A DNA stretch of 50,898 nt, from contig CACOIH010000009.1 of the NCBI GenBank assembly GCA_902627245.1, forward strand, positions 1 through 50,898, given 5' to 3'. The notes under the pieces were generated by a model that was not told the origin of the DNA, ran no database searches, and worked only from the letters and a program-made list of their open reading frames with translations. Numbering within the stretch: the stretch's first letter is position 1; each line of letters opens with the position of its first letter. Positions 1-9,561 of this stretch are shown here, in pieces. Made by a program: the position numbers and the translations under genes. The stretch comes from an uncultured Alphaproteobacteria bacterium. GTDB lineage: Bacteria; Pseudomonadota; Alphaproteobacteria; HIMB59; GCA-002718135.

Positions 1-298
1 CAGAATTTGTAAAAAAAACTTTATCAGCAAATGAATTTTTACAAAGTAATTCAGCAAATTTTTCTTGCTTATCAATTGTGTATAAATTTGAAACATGCCA
101 AAGTTCTTTTGATTGTTTGTTTAGAACTTTGACTAGCTTTGGATGACAATGGCCAAGAGAGTTAACAGCTATACCACCTGCGAAATCTAAATATTTTTCA
201 TTATTTTTATTAAATATATAACATCCCCTACCTTTAACAAATTCCAGATCTTTCTTACCGTATGTAGGCATGACATATGATTTACTATTAGATCTCAT
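1..298 (-). CDS. argD: Acetylornithine aminotransferase, N-terminal part (cut by window edge)
   Basis: Reading the minus strand from the ATG at 298-296 gives about 99 residues before the window ends. They contain MPTYGKKDLEFVKG, YLDFAGGIAVNSLGHCHP, LWHVSNLY and FADKVFFTNS, which match the start of PLP-dependent class III aminotransferases of the ArgD type (arginine biosynthesis, N-acetylornithine 5-semialdehyde transamination, cytoplasmic). The PLP lysine lies in the missing part, so the specificity ArgD versus another class III aminotransferase rests on the close N-terminal match. The start lies one base after the stop of the upstream ABC permease, so the two are probably co-transcribed. Confidence 0.85.
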   Translation of the reverse strand, partial: MRSNSKSYVMPTYGKKDLEFVKGRGCYIFNKNNEKYLDFAGGIAVNSLGHCHPKLVKVLNKQSKELWHVSNLYTIDKQEKFAELLCKNSFADKVFFTNS

Positions 299-299
299 T

Positions 300-1070
300 T
301 TAATATTTAATTTTATACCCTTTAAGAAAAATAGAATAACATAAAGTTATCAATATTATATTAATTATTATCAAAACGATTGATCCCTTTATCAAAGAAG
401 CATCTGAGACACCTGTAAATGCAAATCTAAAACCATCAATGTTGTAAAAAAAAGGATTAAAAAAAGATATTGTTTGCCAAAAATCAGGTAACCTGGAGAT
501 TGAATAAAATGTTCCTGATAAAAAAGTTAGAGGCAATACTATAAAATTTGTTATTCCTTGTTGTTGATCCCATTTGTCTGCCCAGACACCAACAATGGTT
601 CCTAAACAACCCATCATAAAACACCCCATTAAAGTATAAAAGATAAGTGCAGTTACTGAATAAATTTCAAGAGGAACAAAAAATAACACACCAATCGAAG
701 TTACTATTCCGCATACAACACCTCTAAAAACTGATCCTATTATATATCCAAATGCAAGTTCAAGATTATTTAAAGGAGCCATAAGTATATCCACTATATT
801 TCCTTGAAACTTTGATTGACCTATGCTGGAAGCTGAGTTTGCAAAGGAATTTTGCAACATAGTCATCATTATCAATCCAGGAGCTATAAAATAAGGTAGG
901 TCAATACCATTTATTGATCCCACAGATCTTCCAAGAGCCAAACTGAATACAGCAAGAAATAAAAGAGAGCTAATTGCTGGACCAATAACAGTTTGAATTC
1001 CAACCTTTAGAAATCTTAGTACTTCTTTTTTTACTAAAGTAAAAAAACAGAGGTAATTGTATGTAAACAT
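300..1070 (-). CDS. ABC-2 type transporter permease
   Basis: A 256-residue integral membrane protein with about six hydrophobic segments (roughly 22-45, 57-75, 105-130, 138-165, 172-192 and 230-250). It has the ABC-2 permease pattern, including PYFIAPGLIMMTMLQNSF and the late segment with LPLTFLSGTFYS followed by FFNPFFYNIDGFRF. Such proteins form the channel of efflux ABC transporters for polysaccharides, drugs or lipids together with a separate ATPase. No ATPase gene lies in the window, so the substrate and partner are unknown. It ends one base before the argD start on the same strand. Confidence 0.85.
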   Translation of the reverse strand: MFTYNYLCFFTLVKKEVLRFLKVGIQTVIGPAISSLLFLAVFSLALGRSVGSINGIDLPYFIAPGLIMMTMLQNSFANSASSIGQSKFQGNIVDILMAPLNNLELAFGYIIGSVFRGVVCGIVTSIGVLFFVPLEIYSVTALIFYTLMGCFMMGCLGTIVGVWADKWDQQQGITNFIVLPLTFLSGTFYSISRLPDFWQTISFFNPFFYNIDGFRFAFTGVSDASLIKGSIVLIIINIILITLCYSIFLKGYKIKY

Positions 1071-1112
1071 TATTTTTCTTTTATTATATTTATTTTATTT
1101 ATATATTAAATA

Positions 1113-1583
1113 GTGGATGAAAAAAGACTTTTAAAATACGCCATTGATTACTTAAGCAGGTATGATTCATCAAAACAGAATTTAATCAATGTCCTAAAAA
1201 GAAAGGTATTTAGGTTAAAAATTTCAGGTATAGAAAAAGCTAAATTGAACAATAATTTAGAAAAAATAGTTTTTAAAATTCAAAAATATGATCTCATTAA
1301 TGATGAAAGATACAGTTTATCTAAAATTTCTAACCTCTCACAAGCAGGAAAATCAAAAAGATATATATACGATTATTTAATTAAAAAAGGAGTTGATAAA
1401 CTTAATATTCAAGAAAAAATTAAAGCATTTGAAAATCAAAACAAAGATTGGGAATTAGAGTCAGCAAAGCTTTACGTTAGGAAAAAAAAATTATTAGATT
1501 CCAATATGAGTTATGAAAAAAAATTATCCAAAATGGCACGCGCAGGATTTAATTATGATATTTGCAAAAAGGTATTAGGCTAA
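1113..1583 (+). CDS. recX: RecX-family regulatory protein
   Basis: A 156-residue basic, helical protein. The N-terminal part (LLKYAIDYLSRYDSSKQNL) and the central SLSKISNLSQAGKSKRYIYD followed by LIKKGVD have the three-helix repeat pattern of RecX, which binds RecA filaments and modulates recombination and SOS. The start is a GTG at 1113; an in-frame TAA lies only two codons upstream, so no earlier start is possible. RecX sequences diverge strongly, so the call rests on pattern, length and helical content. The 3' end overlaps the convergent PerM gene by 4 nt. Confidence 0.7.
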   Translation: MDEKRLLKYAIDYLSRYDSSKQNLINVLKRKVFRLKISGIEKAKLNNNLEKIVFKIQKYDLINDERYSLSKISNLSQAGKSKRYIYDYLIKKGVDKLNIQEKIKAFENQNKDWELESAKLYVRKKKLLDSNMSYEKKLSKMARAGFNYDICKKVLG

Positions 1584-2584
1584 ATCTCTTTAATATGAAT
1601 TTTACCCTCTAATAATCTTGCGATTTGTCTTGTAGTTTCAAATCTTTCAAAACTAACTCTAATAATTGCAGTTAATGGAGCTGCAAGTAATACACCAATA
1701 AAACCCCAAATCATTCCCCAAAAAATTAAAGACAAAATAATTGTAATTGGATGTAATCCAAAACTTTCACCAAATATTTTAGGTTCTAAAAAATTACCTA
1801 CTATTTGATGAATAATTGTAGGCAATATTATTATTAGAGCCACTAAAGTTGGCTCATTATATTGTAAAAATGCAATTGGTAGTGGTAGTAAAACAGCTAT
1901 TACTGAACCAATTACAGGAATAAAATTTAAAATAAATGTTAATGTTCCAAATATAAATGCAAGTTCCAATCCAAGAAACCAATATATTAAACCGGCAGCT
2001 ATACCTGTAAATGCAGAAGTTAAAAATTTAGTAAAAATATATTTCTTTACTAACCTTATTATATCATTCCATTCATTAGAAGTATTTTTAGGTGGTTTTC
2101 CAAGCAATAAAAATAGTGTTATTATAATAACTAGTAAAAATTTGGATATAAAATTAGCACTATTACTCAATATAGCTGTTGCCCAATTGGTAATTGGTAG
2201 ATCTAATATAGTATTTCTTATTGTTTCTTTATTAATATTTATTTCAAATTCTTGTAATTTTACCAATACTGCTTCTATTAGTATAATCACTTTCTGATTA
2301 TAATCCTCCGCGGATTCTAAGAAAGTTGCAACTGAAGAAACAACGAATGGAACAATTATTGAAAATAATAGGACTATAAGGCATATACTTACAAAAACTG
2401 CTATGAACCTATGAACTCTTAGATTGATCGTTTGAAAATCAATTATTGGATCAATTAGAATTCTCAATAATAAAGCTAAAACAAAAGGAACCATTATTGG
2501 TTGTGAAAAATTAAGAATGAATGCAACTGCAATACTGGCTAAAATAAAAAGGGACCCTGAAATTACTTTATTATTTTCGTTCAT
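1580..2584 (-). CDS. AI-2E family (PerM/TqsA-like) transporter
   Basis: A 334-residue membrane protein with paired N-terminal hydrophobic segments (about 8-45 and 60-85), a soluble loop (about 90-135) and a C-terminal block of several membrane helices. It contains the family signatures FILNFIPVIGSVIAVLLPLP, NFLEPKIFGESFGLHP and GVLLAAPLTAIIRV. The family includes TqsA (AI-2 export), Na+/H+ antiporters and many members of unknown substrate, so transport of AI-2 should not be assumed. It lies downstream of the MscS gene on the same strand with a 2-nt gap, suggesting co-transcription. Confidence 0.85.
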   Translation of the reverse strand: MNENNKVISGSLFILASIAVAFILNFSQPIMVPFVLALLLRILIDPIIDFQTINLRVHRFIAVFVSICLIVLLFSIIVPFVVSSVATFLESAEDYNQKVIILIEAVLVKLQEFEININKETIRNTILDLPITNWATAILSNSANFISKFLLVIIITLFLLLGKPPKNTSNEWNDIIRLVKKYIFTKFLTSAFTGIAAGLIYWFLGLELAFIFGTLTFILNFIPVIGSVIAVLLPLPIAFLQYNEPTLVALIIILPTIIHQIVGNFLEPKIFGESFGLHPITIILSLIFWGMIWGFIGVLLAAPLTAIIRVSFERFETTRQIARLLEGKIHIKEI

Positions 2585-2586
2585 AA

Positions 2587-3720
2587 CTAATTCTTTGATT
2601 TTGGATTAAAAATTTCTGGTTTATCTTCTGGGTAACTTTCAAGATAAAGTGATTGACTTGGGAATGCAAAACCTGCCTTATTCTGTTCAATTATTTCAAT
2701 AATTTTTACCGCAAGATTTTCTTTAATTTTTAAAAATTCTCCCCAATCTTTGGTAACTGTAAAAGCTTGAACCAAAATATCAATTGAACTTTCAGAAAAA
2801 CTATCAATCCTAACGTAAAAACTAGCGTTTTCATTTTTAGCAAAATCATTTTCTCTTTCAATTAAAGAATTGATATCATTTCTAATATTTCTTAGTTGAT
2901 CAATATTTGTTCGATATTCTAAACCTATCAACCATCTAATTCTTCTATGATGTCGTCGCGTGTAATTGGTAACAGATTGTTCAGCAAATTTGTAATTGGG
3001 AACCATTACTGGCGTTGAATCAAATCTTCTTACAAGAGTTGATCTGAAACCTATTTGTTCAACAACACCTTCTACTTCTCCAGATACTAAAATAATATCT
3101 CCAACTGTAAATCTTTTCTCCATCAATATCATTATTCCACTAATTAAGTTTTTAAATAAATCTTGTGCGCCCAGTGCAACAGCAACACCGAATAACCCTA
3201 AACCAGCTATAACTGGTCCGACTCTTATTCCCCATAATTCTAAAATCGCAACAATACCAAGAACAATGACAATAATTTTTAATCCTTTTAATGTCCAATC
3301 TACTAGTGGTTTTGATATTGTTGACTCAAAATTTTTAATAACAAAAGAAAAAGGGATAATTAATTGATGCAATAGCCAAAATATGAATATAGTTATCAAA
3401 GATCTGTTTAATAAATCGATAAAATTTTGATTTTGTTCAGATATGTCTAAATATGACGAAGCTATAAAAAAGCCAATAACAACTGGGAAGAACTTTAAAG
3501 GTCCATCAAGAACTTCAATTACTGCATCATCAATTTGAGTCGATGTTTTAGTTACTATTCTTGATAAACGATTTAGGATAAATCTAGCTATTAATCTTCT
3601 AAGCAAATAAAAAAGTAAGAAAATAAATAGACTAACTATTATATCTGTGGCATTTATGCCAAATACTCCGTTATTCCAGACATCTAAAAAAATGTCTTTG
3701 AAACTATTGAATGATTCCAT
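2587..3720 (-). CDS. MscS-family mechanosensitive ion channel
   Basis: A small-conductance mechanosensitive channel in the inner membrane that releases solutes on hypo-osmotic shock. After four hydrophobic segments comes the Gly/Ala-rich pore helix and beta domain, with GLGLFGVAVALGAQDLFKNL, KRFTVGDIILV, VVEQIGFRSTLVRRFD and MVPNYKFAEQSVTNYTRR. The start is placed at the ATG at 3720 (protein MESFNSF..., 377 aa). An open frame runs on to 3795, but that extension overlaps the signal peptide of the divergent peroxidase gene. The two genes are then separated by only 25 bp. Confidence 0.88.
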   Translation of the reverse strand: MESFNSFKDIFLDVWNNGVFGINATDIIVSLFIFLLFYLLRRLIARFILNRLSRIVTKTSTQIDDAVIEVLDGPLKFFPVVIGFFIASSYLDISEQNQNFIDLLNRSLITIFIFWLLHQLIIPFSFVIKNFESTISKPLVDWTLKGLKIIVIVLGIVAILELWGIRVGPVIAGLGLFGVAVALGAQDLFKNLISGIMILMEKRFTVGDIILVSGEVEGVVEQIGFRSTLVRRFDSTPVMVPNYKFAEQSVTNYTRRHHRRIRWLIGLEYRTNIDQLRNIRNDINSLIERENDFAKNENASFYVRIDSFSESSIDILVQAFTVTKDWGEFLKIKENLAVKIIEIIEQNKAGFAFPSQSLYLESYPEDKPEIFNPKSKN

Positions 3721-3745
3721 AAGCAATATATTTAACATTAATAAC

Positions 3746-4282
3746 ATGAAATGTAGAATTTTACTTGTTTTTTTAATTATGTTTATTGTAAACAACGGAT
3801 CATTGGCTAAAGAAAACCAGACCCTCTATGACTTCTCATTTAATGATATTGATGGAAACAAGGTTAATCTTAGCAAATTTACTGGCAAGCCTATATTAGT
3901 TGTAAATACCGCTTCTAGATGTGGTTATACACCTCAATATGCTAATCTTCAGAATTTATTTATAGAGTACAAAGATAGTGATTTAACAATTATTGCTACT
4001 ACAAGTAATTCTTTTTATCAAGAATATGAAAATGTAGATGATATAAAAAAAATTTGTTTAGTAAATTATGGAGTAGGATTTGTTACCTCGTCTCCAATGA
4101 ATGTTAAAGGTAAGGATGCACACCCAATTTATTTATGGATTAACGAAGCTTACAATAAAAAGCCAAAGTGGAATTTTTTTAAATATTTATTTGATAGAGA
4201 TGGCAAATTAGTAGATGCTTGGTCTTCTATGACTAAGCCGGACAGTCCAAAAATTACTAATGAAATTGATAAATTAATATAA
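3746..4282 (+). CDS. Periplasmic glutathione peroxidase-like protein
   Basis: A 178-residue protein with a thioredoxin-like GPx fold. A signal peptide of about 20 residues (MKCRILLVFLIMFIVNNGSLA) is followed by FNDIDGNKVNLSKFTGKPI, NTASRCGYTPQYANL with the peroxidatic Cys, and KWNFFKYLFDRDGKLVDAW with the conserved Trp-Asn pair. The start at 3746 is chosen because it begins the signal peptide; the frame is open further upstream but only over the MscS gene. The segment equivalent to the family motif CNQFGGQEP reads SNSFYQEYEN, so the catalytic-tetrad Gln is not conserved. Likely a thiol-dependent peroxidase of the cell envelope; substrate and reductant are unknown. Confidence 0.82.
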   Translation: MKCRILLVFLIMFIVNNGSLAKENQTLYDFSFNDIDGNKVNLSKFTGKPILVVNTASRCGYTPQYANLQNLFIEYKDSDLTIIATTSNSFYQEYENVDDIKKICLVNYGVGFVTSSPMNVKGKDAHPIYLWINEAYNKKPKWNFFKYLFDRDGKLVDAWSSMTKPDSPKITNEIDKLI

Positions 4283-4285
4283 AAA

Positions 4286-4310
4286 AAAAGAGGCAATATA
4301 TGCCTCTTTT
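4286..4310. terminator. Bidirectional intrinsic terminator
   Basis: A perfect 10-bp inverted repeat (AAAAGAGGCA, loop ATATA, TGCCTCTTTT) lies between the convergent peroxidase gene (stop at 4282) and groEL (stop at 4335). Each orientation ends in a T-run, so it can serve both transcripts. Confidence 0.85.
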
Positions 4311-4334
4311 ATAATAATTAATATATGTATTGGG

Positions 4335-6020
<1,686 letters not shown>

Positions 6021-6025
6021 CTAAA

Positions 6026-6328
6026 TTATTTCTTTTTGTTTGATGTTATTATACCCATTATGTCAGACTCTTTCATAATTAGGTAATCTTCACCATTCAT
6101 TTTAACTTCAGTACCTGACCATTTTCCAAAAAGGATTTTATCTCCCTTTTTTACATCTAATGGGACTAGTTTACCTGTCTCATCTCTAGCGCCTGAACCT
6201 ACCTCAAGAACTTCACCCTCCATTGGCTTTTCCTGTGCAGTATCTGGAATTATTATTCCACCAGCTGTTTTTTGATCAGAATCCACTCTTTTTACTAAGA
6301 CTCTGTCGTGTAACGGTCTAAATTTCAT
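6026..6328 (-). CDS. groES: Co-chaperonin GroES (Hsp10)
   Basis: A 100-residue GroES, the heptameric lid of GroEL. It starts [14 protein letters not shown], has the mobile loop with [13 protein letters not shown], then [14 protein letters not shown], and ends with the roof-strand region. The start at 6328 is preceded by AGAGGA. It is first in a groES-groEL operon with a CIRCE operator 43 bp upstream. Confidence 0.97.
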   Translation of the reverse strand: MKFRPLHDRVLVKRVDSDQKTAGGIIIPDTAQEKPMEGEVLEVGSGARDETGKLVPLDVKKGDKILFGKWSGTEVKMNGEDYLIMKESDIMGIITSNKKK

Positions 6329-6370
6329 ATATCCTCTTTTATTAAGTTATTGATAAATAACATTATTTAA

Positions 6371-6397
6371 TTAGCACTCTAACTATAAGAGTGCTAA
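6371..6397 (-). promoter_or_regulatory. CIRCE operator (HrcA binding site) of groESL
   Basis: TTAGCACTC-N9-GAGTGCTAA, an exact match to the CIRCE consensus, lies between sppA and groES. By established knowledge HrcA represses groESL here and is released on heat stress. No hrcA gene is in the window. Confidence 0.95.
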
Positions 6398-6426
6398 TAA
6401 TCTAAGCATTAATATGTTTGATTCAA
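6397..6426 (-). promoter_or_regulatory. Probable sigma-70 promoter of groESL
   Basis: On the minus strand TTGAAT (6426-6421), an 18-nt spacer and GATTAT (6402-6397) make a weak -35/-10 pair. Its -10 touches the upstream edge of the CIRCE element, so bound HrcA would block transcription initiation. The hexamers match consensus only partly; the position relative to CIRCE is the main support. Confidence 0.5.
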
Positions 6427-6480
6427 GTGCATATTAAAGAATTTTTATAAATTTTTGAAAGTTATGATATTCTCATTAAT

Positions 6481-7485
6481 ATGCCATTTATAAATATTTT
6501 TTTAAAAACTTTAGGATTCTTCACTGGAGTAACAGTATTTGTAATTATTCTTAATATTCTATCTTTGCTAATATCCAATCATAACCAAGCTTATAAATTT
6601 ATAGATGGTGACGAAAGATCGGACAATCTAATTGCTACATTAAGTCTTAACGGTCCAATAATAAGCAATATAAATAACTCATTATTAAATAAAGTTATAG
6701 AATATATTGATCCAAAAGTAGTAAAAAAAAATTTAGAGGTTTTAGAAAAATTAAACCCAAAAATTTTAATTATTAAAATTAATTCGCCAGGTGGGACGGT
6801 AACTGCGTCTGCTTCATTGGAAAAAATAATAGAAGATTTTAAAAATAGAAATCAAACTAAAATTATTTTTCATAGTAATGACATACTTGCTTCAGGAGGT
6901 TATTGGATAGCAACAACAGGGGATAAAATTTATGCAAGCTATGGTTCCATTATAGGAAGTATTGGAGTTAGTGGACCAAGCTGGTACTATTTTGACAAAC
7001 CAATTTCAATATCCACTAATATCTTAGGACAAAAAATTGAAACAAAAAATGGAATAAAAATATATGATCAAAATGCAGGAAATTCTAAAGACCTCTACAA
7101 TCCATTTAGAATGCCCACAGAAAAAGAACTGCTGCATTTGCAAAATATAGTTAAAAATATTTATAATGATTTTATTATTAAGGTTTCATCAAATCGAAAA
7201 ATAGAAGTAAACATATTAAAAAATAAAATTGGTGCACTAATCTATAACTCAAAACAAGCAAAAAATAATTACTTAATTGATGATGTTTTAGACTTTGATA
7301 ATTTGTTAAAAAAAATAATAAAAGATAACAACTACGAAGATTATAAAATAATTGAGCTATATAATAAAAGTAACTTATTAGACAGTTATATATCAAGTTA
7401 CATAAAGCTTGATTATGATAATTTGTGTAATAAATTGAATTCAAGTTTTGTTGTAGTGTTACCTACATTTTTTAACAGATGTTAA
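6481..7485 (+). CDS. sppA: Signal peptide peptidase SppA-like S49 serine protease
   Basis: A 334-residue membrane-anchored protease with one N-terminal transmembrane segment (about 10-32) and a single S49/ClpP-like domain. Visible motifs are KINSPGGTV, ILASGGYWIATTGDKIYAS and SIIGSIGV. By comparison with the Bacillus enzyme the nucleophile is Ser138 (in ASGGYW) and the general base Lys203 (in NSKDLYNP). It is a short SppA, not the double-domain E. coli type. It would cleave residual signal peptides in the membrane. It ends directly against the stop of the convergent GT61 gene, with no gap. Confidence 0.85.
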   Translation: MPFINIFLKTLGFFTGVTVFVIILNILSLLISNHNQAYKFIDGDERSDNLIATLSLNGPIISNINNSLLNKVIEYIDPKVVKKNLEVLEKLNPKILIIKINSPGGTVTASASLEKIIEDFKNRNQTKIIFHSNDILASGGYWIATTGDKIYASYGSIIGSIGVSGPSWYYFDKPISISTNILGQKIETKNGIKIYDQNAGNSKDLYNPFRMPTEKELLHLQNIVKNIYNDFIIKVSSNRKIEVNILKNKIGALIYNSKQAKNNYLIDDVLDFDNLLKKIIKDNNYEDYKIIELYNKSNLLDSYISSYIKLDYDNLCNKLNSSFVVVLPTFFNRC

Positions 7486-8520
7486 TTAATTGATATTATT
7501 TATATCCTTAACTTGTATAATTAAATTTTTATAATAATTACTACTTCTAAGTATTGTTTTATCTATATATTTTTTTGCTAACTCTGAATGATCACTAACT
7601 GGAACAGTATCTGTTATAAACCTTTTATAATTTAATTTGTTAATTTCAGCTAAAAATTTGTATCTGTTTTCAAAAATTTTTTCATATTTATTTTCAAATT
7701 TAGGTCCAATTTCATAAATTTCTGTTCCAGGCTTACAAAAGATAATATTTGATAAATTTGAACCATAAGGGGCTAATATTTTGTCCGCTTGAGAAAAAAG
7801 TTCTATCTGTTCATTGATACTATAAAGCTGAGGATTGATTATTTTATAGCCTTTTGATCTTAAAATAGGAGTAATATCAGCCTCATTAATAATTTTTCTA
7901 TATGTAGAATCCTCTCTTGTTACATAAATTTTTTTTTCATCAAATTTTTTGCTATTTGGGTTTGGAGATAAAAAATTTTTAAGTATTTTGACTGATTTAC
8001 TTATATCAAAAAATTGTGGGATTTGAGAATCTTCAAAATTATAAAAACCATCATCTAAATAAATAAATGAAAATTCTATCTGCCTATTGTTAAGAATTAA
8101 TTTTATAAATTCTCTAAATTTAGTTGAAGAATTGCGGTGTATTGCAATTTTTATTTTTTTATCGTTTATAAAAAATATCCTTGGTAAAAATTGTATTAAA
8201 TTTGAATAATAATTATTGGCTGCACTTGAACCAATAACAAATATATTTTTGTGTTTTTTATAACTATTTAAGTTTTTTTTAAAATTTTCAAAAAATTCAC
8301 TAGTAAAAAAATGATCGTGATTTTGATAAAAATCTCTTTTGAAAAGATTATCAAAAGTATTATAATTTTCATCAATCGTAAAATAATTAAAAGAATCTAA
8401 ATAAAAATTACCTTTATAAATGTTACAATTAATTTTTAAGTCTTTAAAATCTGCATTTATAAAACTTTCTTTAATTTTAACATCTTTTTTGATATCAGAA
8501 GTTTTCAAATTTTTTAACAT
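7486..8520 (-). CDS. Glycosyltransferase family 61 (DUF563) protein
   Basis: A 344-residue Lys/Asn-rich protein without a signal peptide. The C-terminal half carries the GT61 pattern: KIYVTREDSTYRKIINEAD, GYKIINPQLYSINEQIELF, ADKILAPYGSNLSNIIFCKP and GTEIYEIGP. GT61 enzymes transfer sugars such as GlcNAc or xylose in eukaryotes; the bacterial members usually sit in surface-polysaccharide loci and their acceptors are mostly unknown. Here it stands alone between sppA and tRNA-Arg. The HGAG-like segment reads YGSN, a mild departure from the usual His-Gly pair. Confidence 0.75.
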   Translation of the reverse strand: MLKNLKTSDIKKDVKIKESFINADFKDLKINCNIYKGNFYLDSFNYFTIDENYNTFDNLFKRDFYQNHDHFFTSEFFENFKKNLNSYKKHKNIFVIGSSAANNYYSNLIQFLPRIFFINDKKIKIAIHRNSSTKFREFIKLILNNRQIEFSFIYLDDGFYNFEDSQIPQFFDISKSVKILKNFLSPNPNSKKFDEKKIYVTREDSTYRKIINEADITPILRSKGYKIINPQLYSINEQIELFSQADKILAPYGSNLSNIIFCKPGTEIYEIGPKFENKYEKIFENRYKFLAEINKLNYKRFITDTVPVSDHSELAKKYIDKTILRSSNYYKNLIIQVKDINNIN

Positions 8521-8586
8521 AAAATTCTTATATATTAAAATATCAAAATATCATTCAAATAACCATAATTAAAACATTATGATTGT

Positions 8587-8663
8587 TGGCGCGCCCGAGA
8601 AGAGTCGAACTCCTAACCTCATGATCCGTAGTCATGCGCTCTATCCAATTGAGCTACGGGCGC
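8587..8663 (-). tRNA. tRNA-Arg (anticodon ACG)
   Basis: A 77-nt cloverleaf with acceptor GCGCCCG/CGGGCGC, D-arm containing GCUCAAUUGGAUAGAGC, anticodon stem CAUGA/UCAUG with loop CUACGGA (anticodon ACG), T-loop UUCGACU, discriminator G and an encoded CCA. A34 would be edited to inosine by TadA. Confidence 0.96.
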
Positions 8664-8675
8664 AAAATTAAATAT

Positions 8676-8681
8676 ATTATA
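8676..8681 (-). promoter_or_regulatory. -10 element of tRNA-Arg
   Basis: A perfect TATAAT on the minus strand ends 12 nt before the mature tRNA 5' end. No good -35 hexamer is seen at 16-18 nt upstream, so only the -10 is called. Confidence 0.55.
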
Positions 8682-8719
8682 CACTTTAATACTTAAGTAT
8701 GCTACTCATTGAATAATTT

Positions 8720-9280
8720 GTGATTAAGTCAATTATTTTCTTGTTTATAGTTTTGAGTCTAAATATTAGTTATGCAAATAATATTGGATCTGAAACTGGA
8801 TTGAAAGTACCAAGGTATGTTTCACTAAAGTCTAATGACTCTAATATAAGAATTGGACCAAGTAAAAATTATCCAATTTTAATTAAATTTGTATTTAAAA
8901 ATTACCCCATACAAATCATTGATGAGTATCAGAATTGGAGAAAAATAATTGACTTCAAGAATAATACTGGATGGATTCATAAAAGTTTAATTAAAGGAGA
9001 AAGAAATGGAATTATTATTTCTCAAGATCAAAAAAAAGTATACATTTATAATATTAATGAAGGGAAACTTATTGGTGAAATCAATGATGGATCTATAATT
9101 CATTTACCCAAATGTAAAAAAAAATGGTGTTTAATAAAAACAGATAATTACAAAGGTTGGGTTAAAAAGGAAAATATTTGGGGTGTCAATAAAGATGAGA
9201 CTTTTGACATAGGATTTTTTCAATTTATTACTGATTATTATTTTAGATTAGTTAACTTAGTAGATGAGTATATTAATTGA
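8720..9280 (+). CDS. Secreted protein with two SH3-like domains
   Basis: A 186-residue exported protein: signal peptide MIKSIIFLFIVLSLNISYA, then two bacterial SH3-like repeats at about 32-87 (SLKSNDSNIRIGPSKNYPI, WRKIIDF, GWIHKSLI) and about 98-155 (WCLIKTDNYKGWVKKENIWG). This is the SH3_4/DUF1058 arrangement common in alphaproteobacteria. Such domains usually bind peptides or cell-wall material in the periplasm. The start is a GTG at 8720, which gives a complete signal peptide; no upstream ATG is in frame. It sits between two tRNA genes of opposite strand. Confidence 0.75.
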   Translation: MIKSIIFLFIVLSLNISYANNIGSETGLKVPRYVSLKSNDSNIRIGPSKNYPILIKFVFKNYPIQIIDEYQNWRKIIDFKNNTGWIHKSLIKGERNGIIISQDQKKVYIYNINEGKLIGEINDGSIIHLPKCKKKWCLIKTDNYKGWVKKENIWGVNKDETFDIGFFQFITDYYFRLVNLVDEYIN

Positions 9281-9318
9281 ACACATTTTGATTTTTTTTA
9301 ATAGAACTTAATATTATA

Positions 9319-9393
9319 TGGCTGGGGCGGTAGGATTCGAACCTACGAATGCCGACTCCAAAAACCGGTGCCTTACCGCTTGGCGACGCCCCA
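9319..9393 (-). tRNA. tRNA-Gln (anticodon TTG)
   Basis: A 75-nt cloverleaf with acceptor UGGGGCG/CGCCCCA, D-arm GCCAAGCGGUAAGGC, anticodon loop UUUUGGA (anticodon UUG), T-arm GUAGGUUCGAAUCCUAC, discriminator G and an encoded CCA. Confidence 0.96.
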
Positions 9394-9406
9394 AGATACG
9401 ATATTG

Positions 9407-9435
9407 CATATACATATTCCTAGTATTTAGTGCAA
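9407..9435 (-). promoter_or_regulatory. Promoter of tRNA-Gln
   Basis: On the minus strand TTGCAC (9435-9430), a 17-nt spacer and TATATG (9412-9407) form a good sigma-70 pair about 14 nt before the tRNA 5' end. The element overlaps an 8-bp inverted repeat (ATATTGCA at 9401-9408, TGCAATAT at 9431-9438), which may be incidental. Beyond the promoter, nothing else was recognised up to 9561. Confidence 0.6.
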
Positions 9436-9561
9436 TATTTAACATTACCACAGTAACATAAGATTATATGGGAAACGAGTAAAAGCAAGATAATATACTT
9501 TGGGAATGATACAATAAATTTTAGGGATTTACATTTTTTTAGCTCAAACTATTTAATCAAT

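Noticed and set aside
3721-3795. Longer N-terminus of the MscS protein
   Set aside because: It overlaps the signal-peptide region of the divergent peroxidase gene; the ATG at 3720 gives a normal MscS N-terminus.
8587-9393. The two tRNA genes as integration sites of a mobile island covering 9562-12171
   Set aside because: No integrase, no duplicated tRNA 3' end and no direct repeats were found near the cluster.
9401-9438. Inverted repeat ATATTGCA / TGCAATAT as a possible operator
   Set aside because: Its arms coincide with the -35 and -10 regions of the tRNA-Gln promoter and the spacing is large; chance similarity in AT-rich DNA is sufficient.
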